Shown piece after piece: positions 34,803-64,000 of a DNA stretch of 64,000 bases (its first letter is position 1; every line of letters begins with the position of its first letter). Both the position numbers and the translations under genes were made by a program. This stretch comes from Actinostola sp. cb2023 (lineage: Eukaryota > Cnidaria > Anthozoa > Actiniaria > Actinostolidae), in contig JAUJYZ010000214.1 of assembly GCA_033675265.1 (NCBI GenBank), positions 199,001 to 263,000 on the forward strand, given 5' to 3'. Under the pieces are notes generated by a model, which saw only the letters and a program-made list of their open reading frames with translations, had not been told where the DNA came from and ran no database searches.

Positions 34803-37800
34803 TTATCGATTTGATCGAAATCCATTTGAAGATCTATTAGAATTCCAACTATTAGAACTGTAATTGTTGGATCTGTCAAATCCCTGTGAACTCCTGCTGC
34901 TATAGTTATGCCCATTGTTATTGGACTGTCTATTACCCCAGCTGTTCTGTGATCGATCGTTACCATAGTTACGACTACCCCATGAACCCCCGCCCCCATT
35001 ACGGCTCCAATCTGAAGACCCTCCTGAACCGTAGCCATTTTGTCGCGGCTGAGCTGACTGAGTCGATTCTAGAAGTTCTGGAAGATGTGTGGCTCTTTTG
35101 AGTGTTGTTCCTTTTCTGTCTGCCCAAGATTCCTGAAGCATCAAAGAACGAGACAATTATGAATACAGTAGACTTTAATATTGAACTCCAAAAAACACAA
35201 ATAGATATTACCTTGATTAAATTATCGAGTTTATGTGGTACGTCAAACACAACACCCTGTGGAATACAGTAACGAATATCAGAGGTCTTGGATCTTTACC
35301 CAAGCATAAACACAACAATCACATTCAACGCATTTTGTGGTAATAAACCAATCATATTATAATTATTATTAATTTCTTTTCATTTTATGTGCTTGCGGGA
35401 ATGCATGTCACTAGTGGAAACCAGGCTTAATGGGTTGCAGTAGCTTACAAGTGTTAATATCTATGGCATTTGAATGAGAAGTTAGAAAAAAAATGGAGAA
35501 AAAATGGATTATTATTATTATTATTTGTGAAATGGTCACTTGGAAAGGTGGTTTCATAGCGAAGATAATTGACCATAGTGACTCATTATATAATGAGCAA
35601 GCTTATGAACTAATAGCCTGCGTGGCGGCCCAAAGGGTACGGATCGGAGGGACTAGGGATCGGAGGGGGAAGGGGAGGGGGACATCTTCGAGATTGTCGA
35701 GATTACAAAGATGGTAACCCTTTATTTAAACCCATGGCTTCAACTTCCATAATTTGGTGTTTGATAATGCTCAGCAAAGGAGTGATAACTAGAATTACTA
35801 GTCGGTAAAACATCCAACAAGTCCTCCCCACGGCAGAGTCGCTCTAGCCCTTCCCGTTGCTCTTTCTGAAGATCATAAACTAATCCGATGTTCGCTTGTC
35901 AAAATGACCTTCGTCCACCATATTTATCGCTCTATAAAAATAGATTCAATCCAAGTCGGAAATTACGACTCTGGAGCGACTTTGTCACAACGCTCAAACA
36001 CTACACCTCTAGTTTTCAAACACAAAAAGTTGTTGTAACCATGCATGAGCCAATTTTGAAAATAGTTCGACGTTTGCCCTAAGAAATCTGCAAAGCGTCA
36101 AAATCGGTTGTCAACAACGTGTTATAGACTTCCACCAATCAGAATTCATCTCGCGCCGGATCAACCAATGAGAATTTAGCGTCCGTTTGCAGGACGTAAA
36201 ATTTGGTAAAATCAAGGGTCTTTGCTGCAGGCTCTCCCTCCCCCTCTCTCCCCATTCTCCCTCATTTTCCCCTCTCCTCAGTCCCCCTTCCCTTCCCTTT
36301 TCCGATCCCCTCCGATCCCTAGTCCCTCCGATCTGTACCCTTTGGGCCGCCACGCAGGCTAATGAACTAATAATACTTGTCAGTGAGCTAGCTAGGAGAT
36401 GGAGATGAAGTTGATACCTTTCTGTCACCAACTAGCCTCATTCCCCTCACTTCAGGTTTCACTTCAGGGGGGAGGTTGTTTTCTATGACACGCCACATGT
36501 ATCCTGTTGAACGGACTGGATCTGCGACATCACATGTCATTATATATGTAGTATAGCCCTCTTGTGATGAAAGCAGTGATCGTGATTTGATTTCTGTAGT
36601 TCCTGAGATTTGTGCCAGGGCTGCTGCCACAGCATCTACTGCACCTTTTTCATCGATTAATTTCTCAGATGCCTCACGGAAGTGCTCCAACACGTCTGAG
36701 GGAATTTGATCCAAGAATCTGGTATATTGAGATTCAATCAATGGTTAAGCAAAGATAGAAGTCTTTAAATAATTATTAATACTTTTTATGAGGGCCACAG
36801 GGTTGTTAGTCAGTGTCACCCTCATTAAATATAGCATATTGATTGACTGCACAAGCATACATGTACCTGCATGCATCTTCAGCAGATGCTTTGATGATGT
36901 CAGAGGGCTGAGGAGCTCCAATGCGCTTAAACTTGATTCCCTGCGAAAAGATTTGTGTCCAAGTTTCAGCACAAAGAACTCAAAATAAAGTAAAAGATGA
37001 AAGCATTAAAAAGAGAACAACATGTTACTTTAGAGATTGTTTGTAGGATAATTTATTCATTATTTGAAGATAAACATAGTTTCTTCTACGCGATTTTAAA
37101 GTTTAATGGACTCCAAGCTTTCGGGTCAATTGATCGACCCATCATCAGGGAATTATGTTTATCTTCAAATAACATGTTAATTTATGGAGTGTATGTCTTT
37201 ACCGCTCTGCGTTCCACGTTTTGTACCATCATTTCTTGCTGTGGTTTGTAGAAGACAATACAGATACCCTCACGATGAGCACGACCAGTACGTCCTGACC
37301 GATGGATGTAGGCATCCACGTCCTGCAGAAAATCAATGACAACATTGATTGATCAACATCAATGCGAATTGGTGTGAAGTACATTGTGTTTCATTTGTGG
37401 ATTTTATCTTCAGGCCAAATTGAATTGACAATCCTCTCTATTTGTACGACATATCAATATATATTCTATTAAACATTGATTACTTGGTGATGTACCTTTG
37501 GTGGTTCACATTGTACAACAAGGTCTATTTCAGGTATGTCCAGACCTCGAGCAGCAACATCTGTAGCAACCAGACAACGAAACTTTCCCTCACGAAAACT
37601 CTGGTGAAAGGAAAAAATAATAATTTATTTATTTATTTATATACATCTGTACAGTAGTACTATTTCCAAGAAATTGTCCAATAGCGCGCTTTACAAAAAG
37701 GAACGAGTGAGTATGGTTGTCATGGTATAGATGCAGAATAACAATGCATTAATTACCTTTAGAGTCATTTCTCTCTGTTTCTGTGGAATGTCACCATGCA

Positions 37801-40800
37801 ATACTTGTGTTTCCTTGAATATGAACAAGTTAGATTAGCAACAGTTTGTATTAATAATTTTGTAAGTTTGTAAATCTAGAGGCAAAAAGCAAACAGAATA
37901 CAAAACTTGACTCTTCACTTACTTGTTTCAGAGATGAGTTCAGTGCAAGTTCATTGACATCTTTCTTTGTTTCTGCAAAAATGACAGTACGACCATGTGC
38001 ACCACAGTAGACCTGCAGAGTTGGAGAAACAAATTTAGTTAGATATAAAACTAAACATTTCTGTGTCACATTTTCCTTTTGATCACAACCAATATGCTTA
38101 ACTGAAAATGAATTTGAGAGCATTTTACGCTAATTAATGTACATTTTGTATGAACACTTTAATACCTGAACAACATCACCAATTGTGGAGGCTCTGGAAG
38201 AATAGTGGCACTTTATAGCCATATGCTGAAATGACACAAGATAATACTAATGACATCATTGTCCTGACAAGCAAGTTTATGCATAACATGTAATATACCT
38301 GCACAGTTTCAGCAGTTTTCACTTTGTCATGTCCAATCAAATCTACCAATTTCTTGTCTTTTTTCATGTACTTCGTTGCTGTTGCTAGTGCCCATGGTGG
38401 AAGTGTAGCTGAAAACAGCAATGTTTGTGGCTTTTCTTCTCTTTTCTCTGTAAACGACTGTGCAAGAATTTCCTCAACTGAGTCAGAGAAACCCATATCA
38501 AGCATTCTGTCAACTTCATCCAAAATAACATGGCTGCAGAGAAAAATAGCTCATTTTTAAATCACTGATAACAACGGTAGAGAGACAAATGATATTATTG
38601 AAAATTTACTTTAACTTGGAAAGGTCTAATGTTCCTTGTCGCATGAAATCAAGAATTCTTCCTGGAGTTCCAACAAGGACATCCAATCCATTTCTGATAG
38701 CATATTCTAAAATACATAGAAAATTGATATTATTTAAAACCATGTCATTAAATAACACTGATTACTACATTCACTGGTCTTACCTTGTGGATTATATGGC
38801 ATTCCTCCATAAATACAAAAAACTTTGAGTTCTGACTTCAGATCTTCAAACTCCTTTCCAACCTGTTTTGCAAGTTCTCTTGTAGGTGCCATTACAAGAA
38901 CCTACAATAGAGAGATATTTGGACTTGAATTAGGATTGCAGTTTACCTCACCACTGCACATGTACATTTACATGTAACTGTTACAGGTCAAATTTAATTT
39001 CAGGTCATTTTTTTTAACCTATAGGTTGAATTTTTTTTAATGTTTTTAACCTAGGTTATTTTTTTCTAGGTTGATTTTTTTCAACCTAGGTTATTAGTAT
39101 TAGGGAAGATTATATAGTAATCAAGTACCTTGGGGTTAGGTTTAGGGTTAACACTAGTATTTGGGAAGGCTATAGTAATCAAGTACCTTGGGGTTAGGTT
39201 TAGGGTTAGTATTTGGGAAGGCTAAGTAATCAAGTACCTTGGGGTTAGGTTTAGGGATAGTATTGGGGAAGGCTATAGTAACCAAGTACCTTGGGGTTAG
39301 GTTTTGGGTTAAGTATTGGGGAAGGCTATAGTACGTAATCAAGTACCTTGGGGTTAGGTTTAGGGTTAGTATTGGGGAAGGCTATAGTAATCAAGTACCT
39401 TGGGGTTAGGTTTAGGGTTAGTATTAGGGAAGGCTATAGTAATCAAGTACATTTGTACCTTGGGGTTAGGTTTAGGGTTAGGATTGGGGTAGACTTGGTA
39501 GGAATGAATACAATCTGCTTCGTTCTACTAGAGAGCAATACAGGTACGTGTTGACGTGAATACAAGCTGCTTCGTTCTACTAAAGAGCAAGACAGGGAAG
39601 CGTTGACACGTTGACGTGAATACAAGCTGCTTAATTCGTTGTACTAGAGAGCAAGACACGGAAGTGCAGTTGACGCATTGATGTGAATACAAACTGCTAC
39701 TAGTAAAATAAATAAATAAATACCATGTTTAACGTGTCAAGTGTTTATATCAGTACTGCTAGTGGGGACACGACTTTCACACTCACTTCTTACTACATTC
39801 TATATTCTGTACACCCAACACTTGTCTCACTAATTCGTTTTTACCAAGGGAGGATAACGGGAGTACCCAGCGAAAAACCCTCGAAGCAAGGGAGAGAACG
39901 AACCGGATGACAAACTCAACTCAGATCACGGCCGTCCGTGAATTGAACGAGGCACCACTAAGGAATTTATTTGCCTTTTCATAAAATTTGTCTGTCAAGT
40001 ACAAAGTACGAAAGTCACAAGCGAATTTGTACTTTTAGTTTCCTGTTTCAGGTTGTTATATTTCTCTTTAGAAAGCCTCACGATCAACCCATGGTTCGTG
40101 AACCGCCATATTGCCAAGTCCGTGTTTTGATCTAGCGCGCATGCGTGAATTTAAATGACATCATGACATAATAGAAAACGAATAACATTAATAAAATGTA
40201 AATATGATGCTAATCCGACATCGAAATCCTCGATGGCATAGTTGGTTAATGCGCTGGTCAACGCTGGTCTACAGTCAGAGTTCTGAGTTCGAGTCCCAGA
40301 CAAGGTAAGACAAAAATTGAAAAAAATATGTTAATATGGTATAAATAGACAGATAGACAGAAATAATGTAGGCAGACAGGAAAGGAAAGGAGGGATAGGT
40401 AGGGAGAGAATGAAGGGAGGGGTGGGTGCCAGGAAGTCGTCTAGTTCTTTTGAGAACCCCCTAAAAAAATCCAAGCCCCTGTTTTTTTAATGAGTCCCCA
40501 AAAATAAATCCCTTTTAAGAATCTTAGATATTCAAAATATGACCTAGGTTGAAAAAAATAAACCTAGGTTAAAAAAATTCAACCTAGGTTGAATTTAAAA
40601 TGACCTGAAATTAAATTTGACCTGTAACATAACCATCAAACATTTGAATAACAAACATGACTGCATGGACTGTTTAGTGATAGTCTTATTTTAATACCTT
40701 TGGAGGTCTTCCTCGTGGCTGGTCAAGATTCTGCTTTTGTAGCTTTTCCATTACAGGAAGTGCAAAGGATAGCTATAACAGAATCACAACAACAATTACT

Positions 40801-43800
40801 ATAATCAGATTTTGTATCATGTATAGACTTGATTTGTAAGAGAACCTAAAACAATGAAAGCATCTTTATTATTTATTTGACTTACTGTCTTTCCAGTTCC
40901 AGTCCCTGAATAGAAAGAACAGATTAGGGTTTATTAGTAAAAGCAGCTTAGAAAAGGTCGATATAAAATAACTATGATATAATGCGCACTCTGATTGGCC
41001 AAAGGATGTGTATTCCGCGTGCTTTATGAGAGCACACAGCACGTGTTCATTGCAGATATTCAAACATTTTTGTAATGAACAAAATTGAACATTTGCCTTA
41101 AAATCATAATTGTATTTTATAAAAGAAATAGAAAACTTGTCCGCTGTGCTATGTGCTATGTGTGCACTGATCATGATCAGAACACTCGAGAAGTGTTGAG
41201 AAGCACTCCGCTCATGCTTAATTCTCCTAACACTTCTCTTGTGTTCTGATCAGTCCCGCATGCTCTAAATCTGCACATAGCACTCGCACTTGTTTTCTAT
41301 ATCTTCATCAATTCATATTTCTTACTTGCTTGAGCAATAACATCAAAACCATCATAGATATAGTCATATGTGTGAGCTTGAATTGGAAAGAGATATGTAA
41401 TTCCTCTGTCTGGAATGGATGAACAAAATGGTTAGAAACACTTCAAATAATGCACCAATAGTCAATAACACAAACAACAAAATAGATAAAAGATTTAGAT
41501 TTATAATAGATATACAATCATATGTCAAGTGTGCAATGATGGATGTACCTTCTAATGTAAGGATACAAGTGTGCAATGATGGATGTACCTTCTAATGTAA
41601 GGATACAAGTGTGCAATGATGGATGTACCTTCTAATGTAAGGATACAAGTGTGCAATGATGGATGTACCTTCTAATGTAAGGATACAAGTGTGCAATGAT
41701 GGATGTACCTTCTAATGTAAGGATACAAGTGTGCAATGATGGATGTACCTTCTAATGTAAGGATACAAGTGTGCAATGATGGATGTACCTTCTAATGTAA
41801 GGATACAAGTGTGCAATGATGGATGTACCTTCTAATGTAAGGATACAAGTGTGCAATGATGGATGTACCTTCTAATGTAAGGATACAAGTGTGCAATGAT
41901 GGATGTACCTTCTAATGTAAGGATACAAGTGTGCAATGATGGATGTACCTTCTAATGTAAGGATACAAGTGTGCAATGATGGATGTACCTTCTAATGTAA
42001 GGATACAAGTGTGCAATGATGGATGTACCTTCTAATGTAAGGATACAAGTGTGCAATGATGGATGTACCTTCTAATGTAAGGATACAAGTGTGCAATGAT
42101 GGATGTACCTTCTAATGTAAGGATAGTCTTTGAAGATATTCTAAATTTTGAAAAATCCCCTTCTTTTTGCGCCACACTTACTTCGACCTGAAAAAATTGA
42201 GCACCAAAAGAATATTTCTATTGTTCAATTATAGTACTATTTAGTACAATACAAAGTTTTAATTAGTATCTTATAGATCTGTATTGCCATTTTAACATTA
42301 AACACGAAACCGCGCTATAAAAGGGCCTGTGCCAGGCAGCTAACACCTTCAGTTGTCAGTCATCCATCGTACTGTCAAGAGCTCTGCATCGTAATGGGAG
42401 CGAAATTTAAATTCAAAAAATTGAATTTCAAATTGTTGACTTTCTTCGTTTTTTTAATAACATCAAGAACTCATTTTCAAAATCTTGTTATTAGTTTTGA
42501 ATGATCAGTTTTGAAAATATTGATATTTAGCTCAGTTTTATCGAAGTCCAGTTGAATAATAATTATGAACTTTGAGTCGTTCAATACGACATGAATACGA
42601 AGATGTTACTCCACCATTTCAAATTGATTCAACTGAGCTGGAAAGGTGTGAAATGAAGGCGGTCCAGTCCCTTTTATAGCGCGGTTTCGTGTTTAAATCT
42701 AATTTGAGGTTTAGGGTCATTATTAAACCCATCATCATTGAAAGTCCCTATTGCTAGTTCGCAATCAATCCCTGGAGATCTAACGTACAAAGATGCAGCA
42801 GCATGTTGGGGGTATAAAAAAGAAAAAGTTAATGATGTCACAAGCAATATCTATGATTATATATATAATATATATATGTGTATTAGCTTTTTGTTGTTGT
42901 TGATTCTGTCCCGCTACACTATGCTACTTTGTGTATGATGTATATTAATTACCAGAAGTACAGTACATAACTAGAAGTGTCCATCTGTATAATAGATCTG
43001 TCATACATCAGATTAGCGAGTGAGCTATTTTTAGAACTGAGTTCAAGCGAGCGCTCGATGATGTGTTGTGGCATTGGCAACAGCGTGCGCATTTCACTGC
43101 TAAAATGTATTTAAAAACCAGTCAAATCCTCTTCTGTTTTGTCATTTTTCTTGCTCCTTCATGATCAAAAATGCATGAAATTTCAAACTTTTGACTGATT
43201 AGTTGAATTCCAATTACAATTAATCTGTAACAAGCAAAATCATAAACAACAATGACATTTCTATTTATTCTCAGTAGAATTAAACTTTTCTTGACACTCA
43301 GCTACTATCCACATTGATAAGCATCGAAACTATGCATTTCTGATTGGTTTTTGAATACATTTTAGCAGTGAAATGTGCGCGCTGTTGCATGCCAACGCCA
43401 CAACACATCATCGAGCGTGCGCTTGAACTCAGTTCTAAAAATAGCTCACTCGCTAATCTGATGTATGACAGATCTATTATACAGATGGACACTTCTAGTT
43501 ATGTACTTCTGATATTACACATCCACTGCATGACCTGATCCTGTACCAATCCCTCCCTCAATCACTACATGTACATGTAGTTCACTCACTCAACAACAGG
43601 TAACCCAATTTATAATACTTGAGCACCAAAAGAATACCTAATGCTATAGAACAGTATGACACACTAAATAATATTATAATACATTGTACTCAGTATCTGT
43701 ATTCTCATTGGTTTAGAGCCTATAGACAATTGTAACTATCAGTGCACGCCAGCGATATTTCAGCAGACAGGTGGTTATCTGTAGGCAGTTATCTGCAAAA

Positions 43801-44641
43801 ACGAGCCTGCGTAGGTCAGCGGATTGGTTGTTATCTGTAGGTTTCTGCAGTGCTGTCATCTACATTCATTTGTTGTTGTTGTTGGATTGCTTATATCTTT
43901 GTATTATGAGTCAATCCACATAGACAATGTATAATAAAACAATTATTGAATTCGGTTTTGATAATATCCGGAATTATCAATGCCCAGTCAATGTCTCGGC
44001 AAATGTTATTGGTCTCAGCCGTAAACACTTACTCTACATTGATAATTGCGGATATCATCAAAACCTCATCCAATAATTGTTTATTATTGAGTATTTTAAT
44101 ACTCAGATTTTCGCCATACATACCCCATCATCAACGTCTCTCTCTTCTCTTAGTTTTCTCTTCTTCTCCTCAGTTCTGTCATCTGGACTTTCTTCAAGCT
44201 TACGTTTCTTCTTAGACTTCTTTTCTTCCTGTAAATACAATAGATAAGTCTGAATACCTTTAGCAAGCCTGGTCTGAAGGAACTGTCGCCTCACATATTG
44301 GCTAAATAAAGCTTACAGTACTGCCTACTGGTATCACAGTACTAGCTAGGCGCTATGGTATTTTTTGAAAAATATGCGAAATGCACTCGTCTATAATAGA
44401 TTATTAGACATGAAATACTTCATTTTCAAATAGTTTGAAATGAGGTTCCAATAGTTCTCAGTTATTACGAAACAAAGCAGTAAAAATGATCAAATGTCTA
44501 AAATGTTTTGACTCGCAAACACGTGTACCGGCGGTATGACCCAAAGAATCACATCAAATCTACCTTCAAACTTGATTTTAAAGTTTCCTTTTCTTCTGTT
44601 TTATCTTTCCTTGACCTTTTCTTTTCTTTCTTTTCAGCCAT
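34803..44641 (-). CDS. DDX21: DDX21/DDX50-type nucleolar RNA helicase, complete, 18 exons, 690 aa
   Basis: An ATP-dependent RNA helicase expected in the nucleolus, acting in rRNA transcription and processing. Exons: 44641-44564, 44228-44124, 42187-42109, 41409-41326, 40905-40886, 40772-40698, 38901-38784, 38706-38610, 38533-38299, 38225-38166, 38012-37923, 37813-37757, 37600-37496, 37322-37203, 36940-36867, 36718-36418, 35256-35212, 35132-34803. All phases join. A Lys/Glu-rich N-terminus (1-61) is followed by the Q motif (Gln98 in YLFPIQ), motif I ARTGTGKT (115-122), Ia APTREL (152-157), TPGR (200-203), motif II DEVD (224-227, the DDX21/50 variant of DEAD), SAT (260-262), motif [11 protein letters not shown] (378-387) and motif [10 protein letters not shown] (408-415). 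Residues about 467-566 form a GUCT domain, diagnostic of this subfamily. The tail is rich in Gly, Ser, Asn and Arg. The Walker A region is carried partly by a 20-nt microexon. An in-frame upstream Met would add 34 residues; the MAEKKEKK start is preferred. Confidence 0.95.
35614..36361. mobile_element. 748-bp Mutator-like MITE with 9-bp target duplication, DDX21 intron
   Basis: ATGAACTAA flanks both ends (35605-35613 and 36362-36370). The inverted ends start TAGCCTGCGTGGCGGCCCAA and continue for over 50 bases. The interior has a pyrimidine-rich tract and no transposase. It ends about 57 bases from the donor of exon 36718-36418, so it is close to the splice site but does not disturb it. Confidence 0.88.
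37057..37172 (-). ncRNA. Hairpin-flanked hammerhead-like motif, DDX21 intron
   Basis: On the minus strand CTGATGA (37148-37142), one extra base, a five-pair stem GGGTC/GACCC and GAAA (37122-37119), then GCTTGG. This repeats the layout of the motif at 60183-60244. CC before the core can pair with GG after it. The long arms TTTGAAGATAAACATA and its complement close the whole about 45 bases further out rather than next to the core. It is likely a decayed retroelement terminus. Confidence 0.35.
39110..39482. repeat. ~50-bp minisatellite with GGGTTAGG motifs
   Basis: About seven units of AATCAAGTACCTTGGGGTTA followed by GGTTTAGGGTTAG and TATTGGGGAAGGCTATAG. The G-rich part resembles telomeric repeats but is interrupted in every unit. 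Confidence 0.9.
40227..40304 (+). other. tRNA-like segment with pol III A and B boxes (SINE or tRNA pseudogene)
   Basis: TGGCATAGTTGG (40234-40245) fits an A box and AGTTCGAGTCC (40286-40296) fits a B box, about 40 bases apart as in tRNA genes. The acceptor stem does not pair well and the T stem has a mismatch, so a working tRNA is unlikely. An A-rich stretch follows. A tRNA-derived SINE fragment is the simplest reading. Confidence 0.5.
41526..42125 (-). repeat. 40-bp donor-site minisatellite after DDX21 exon 3
   Basis: Fifteen near-identical 40-base units. On the minus strand each holds the last 16 bases of exon 42187-42109 (ATCCTTACATTAGAAG) followed by the donor GTACATCC. The first unit is the real exon end, so 14 extra donors follow in the intron. 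Confidence 0.95.
42302..42692. mobile_element. 391-bp TTAA-flanked MITE, DDX21 intron
   Basis: TTAA at 42298-42301 and 42693-42696 flanks inverted ends ACACGAAACCGCGCTATAAA and the complement. It is a second TTAA-targeting family, distinct in sequence from 13540-14226. Non-coding. Confidence 0.85.
42953..43512. mobile_element. ~560-bp foldback element, DDX21 intron
   Basis: Inverted arms of about 170 bases run from AGAAGTACAGTACATAACTA through GTGTCCATCTGTATAATAG to AAATGTATT and back. The middle is about 200 bases and AT-rich. The target duplication is unclear. Confidence 0.75.
43930..44092. mobile_element. Hairpin element, DDX21 intron 2
   Basis: Arms of about 50 bases (ATAATAAAACAATTATTG, GGTTTTGATAATATCCG, AATTATCAATG) are inverted around a 60-base centre. 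It ends about 30 bases from the donor of exon 44228-44124. Confidence 0.65.
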
Positions 44642-44816
44642 GTCGATAATCAGCGGTGAAAAGACTAATTTGTTCACAACTAAACTACGATCAAAGATTC
44701 TAACACGAACTTCTTTCAACCGGTCGATGGAAATATTGCGCAACTAGAGCCCAGTCCTTCTCATAGAGAATGTCATAAATTAGCATAATTAATGTAATGA
44801 TTAACAAATACTAAAG
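44642..44816. promoter_or_regulatory. Bidirectional promoter region between DDX21 and TBC1D2-like genes
   Basis: The two start codons (ATG at 44641 on minus, 44817 on plus) are only 175 bases apart and face away from each other. Both 5' UTRs and the core promoters must lie here unless an upstream non-coding exon exists. No TATA box is evident. Shared regulation is inferred from the layout. Confidence 0.6.
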
Positions 44817-63163
<18,347 letters not shown>

Positions 63164-63182
63164 GTACTTACATATCTTTACA

Positions 63183-64000
63183 AAATATGTAACAATGCCA
63201 GTATAATACATGGTACAAATGTACTGTGTAACAATGCCAGTATAATACATGGTTCTGTGTAACAATGCCAGTATAATAATAATAATTATACTGACACAAG
63301 TATAATACATGGTACTCTGTAACAATGCCAGTATAATACATGGTACTGTGTAACAATGCCAGTATAATACATGGTACTGTGTAACAATGCCAGTATAATA
63401 CATGGTACTGTGTAACAATGCCAGTATAATACATGGTACTGTGTAACAATGCCAGTATAATACATGGTACTGTGTAACAATGCCAGTATAATACATGGTA
63501 CTGTGTAACAATGCCAGTATAATACATGGTACTGTGTAACAATGCCAGTATAATACATGGTACTGTGTAACAATGCCAATATAATACATGGTACTGTGTA
63601 ACAATGCCAGTATAATACATGGTACTGTGTAACAATGCCAGTATAATACATGGTACTGTGTAACAATGCCAGTATAATACATGGTACTGTGTAACAATGC
63701 CAGTATAATACATGGTACTGTGTAACAATGCCAGTATAATACATGGTACTGTGTAACAATGCCAGTATAATACATGGTACTGTGTAACAATGCCAGTATA
63801 ATACATGGTACTGTGTAACAATGCCAGTATAATACATGGTACTGTGTAACAATGCCAGTATAATACATGGTACTGTGTAACAATGCCAGTATAATACATG
63901 GTACTGTGTAACAATGCCAGTATAATACATGGTACAATGCCAGTATAATACATGTGTAACAATGCCAGTATAATACATGGTACTGTGTAACAATGCCAGT
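63183..64000. repeat. 31-bp minisatellite running off the right edge
   Basis: About 25 units with TGTAACAATGCCAGTATAAT and ACATGGTACTG follow exon 63097-63163. A small TAATAATAAT variant lies near 63275. The array continues past the window. It gives long minus-strand frames that are not genes. Confidence 0.95.

Larger units (their letters stand above)
38980..40628. mobile_element. ~1.65-kb terminal-inverted-repeat element, DDX21 intron
   Basis: The left end GTTACAGGTCAAATTTAATT and the right end (its complement) face each other; both continue with TTCAGGTCAT and multiple AACCTAGGTT palindromes. Inside lie a TTAGGG-rich minisatellite, a three-unit repeat with AAGCTGCTTCGTTCTACTA, and a tRNA-like segment. 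No transposase was recognised. It fills the intron between exons 40772-40698 and 38901-38784. Confidence 0.65.

Noticed and set aside
39110..39482. Interstitial telomere
   Set aside because: TTAGGG appears only inside a longer ~50-base unit and never as a pure hexamer run.
40227..40304. Functional tRNA gene
   Set aside because: Boxes fit, but the acceptor stem fails to pair and the T stem is imperfect.

Overview
The window is nuclear DNA of an animal, most likely a marine invertebrate such as a sponge, cnidarian or similar early-branching lineage. The sequence does not settle which. The evidence is four or more spliced genes with GT-AG introns, metazoan gene families (cathepsin B, sialin-type SLC17, DDX21/50 helicase, TBC1D2 RabGAP), non-autonomous DNA transposons in several superfamilies, and a very heavy load of tandem repeats. 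There is no bacterial operon, CRISPR array or viral gene.

Layout. (1) 1069-7066, minus: a complete 8-exon cathepsin B gene (328 aa) with catalytic Cys, His, Asn and the occluding-loop His pair. (2) 7067-16004: a gene-free stretch made almost wholly of transposable elements and minisatellites: a 2-kb foldback element with an 8-bp target duplication, a 91-bp satellite, a smaller foldback element, a piggyBac-like TTAA element, and a Tc1/mariner-like TA MITE interrupted by a TTAA foldback. (3) 16005-33483, minus: a complete 10-exon sialin-like SLC17 transporter (546 aa); its introns are packed with satellites, including about 3.7 kb of GTGA/GTAA and 2.1 kb of an ATTAATC-type repeat. (4) 33484-34802: a short intergenic gap with two small MITEs that each show a perfect 9-bp target duplication. 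(5) 34803-44641, minus: a complete 18-exon DDX21/DDX50-type helicase (690 aa). (6) 44642-44816: a 175-bp divergent promoter region. (7) 44817-63163, plus: 29 exons of a TBC1D2/Armus-like RabGAP (PH domain, coiled coil, TBC domain with both catalytic fingers); the gene runs off the right edge. All exon phases in the four models join without a frameshift, which is strong internal support.

Two features stand out. First, at six exon ends in three genes on both strands, the minisatellite in the intron is a tandem amplification of the 5' splice site itself, usually with part of the exon. Each intron therefore opens with 4 to 22 near-identical donor sites. Second, the intron after exon 25 of the RabGAP holds a sequence that folds like a type I hammerhead ribozyme of the kind found in Penelope-like and related retroelements; two weaker relatives lie elsewhere in the window.

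Functionally, cathepsin B, the sialin-like transporter and the RabGAP would all act in or around the endo-lysosomal system, while the helicase acts in the nucleolus. In animals such neighbours are usually chance, so no joint pathway is claimed. Most long open frames in the window are repeats without stop codons, not genes.
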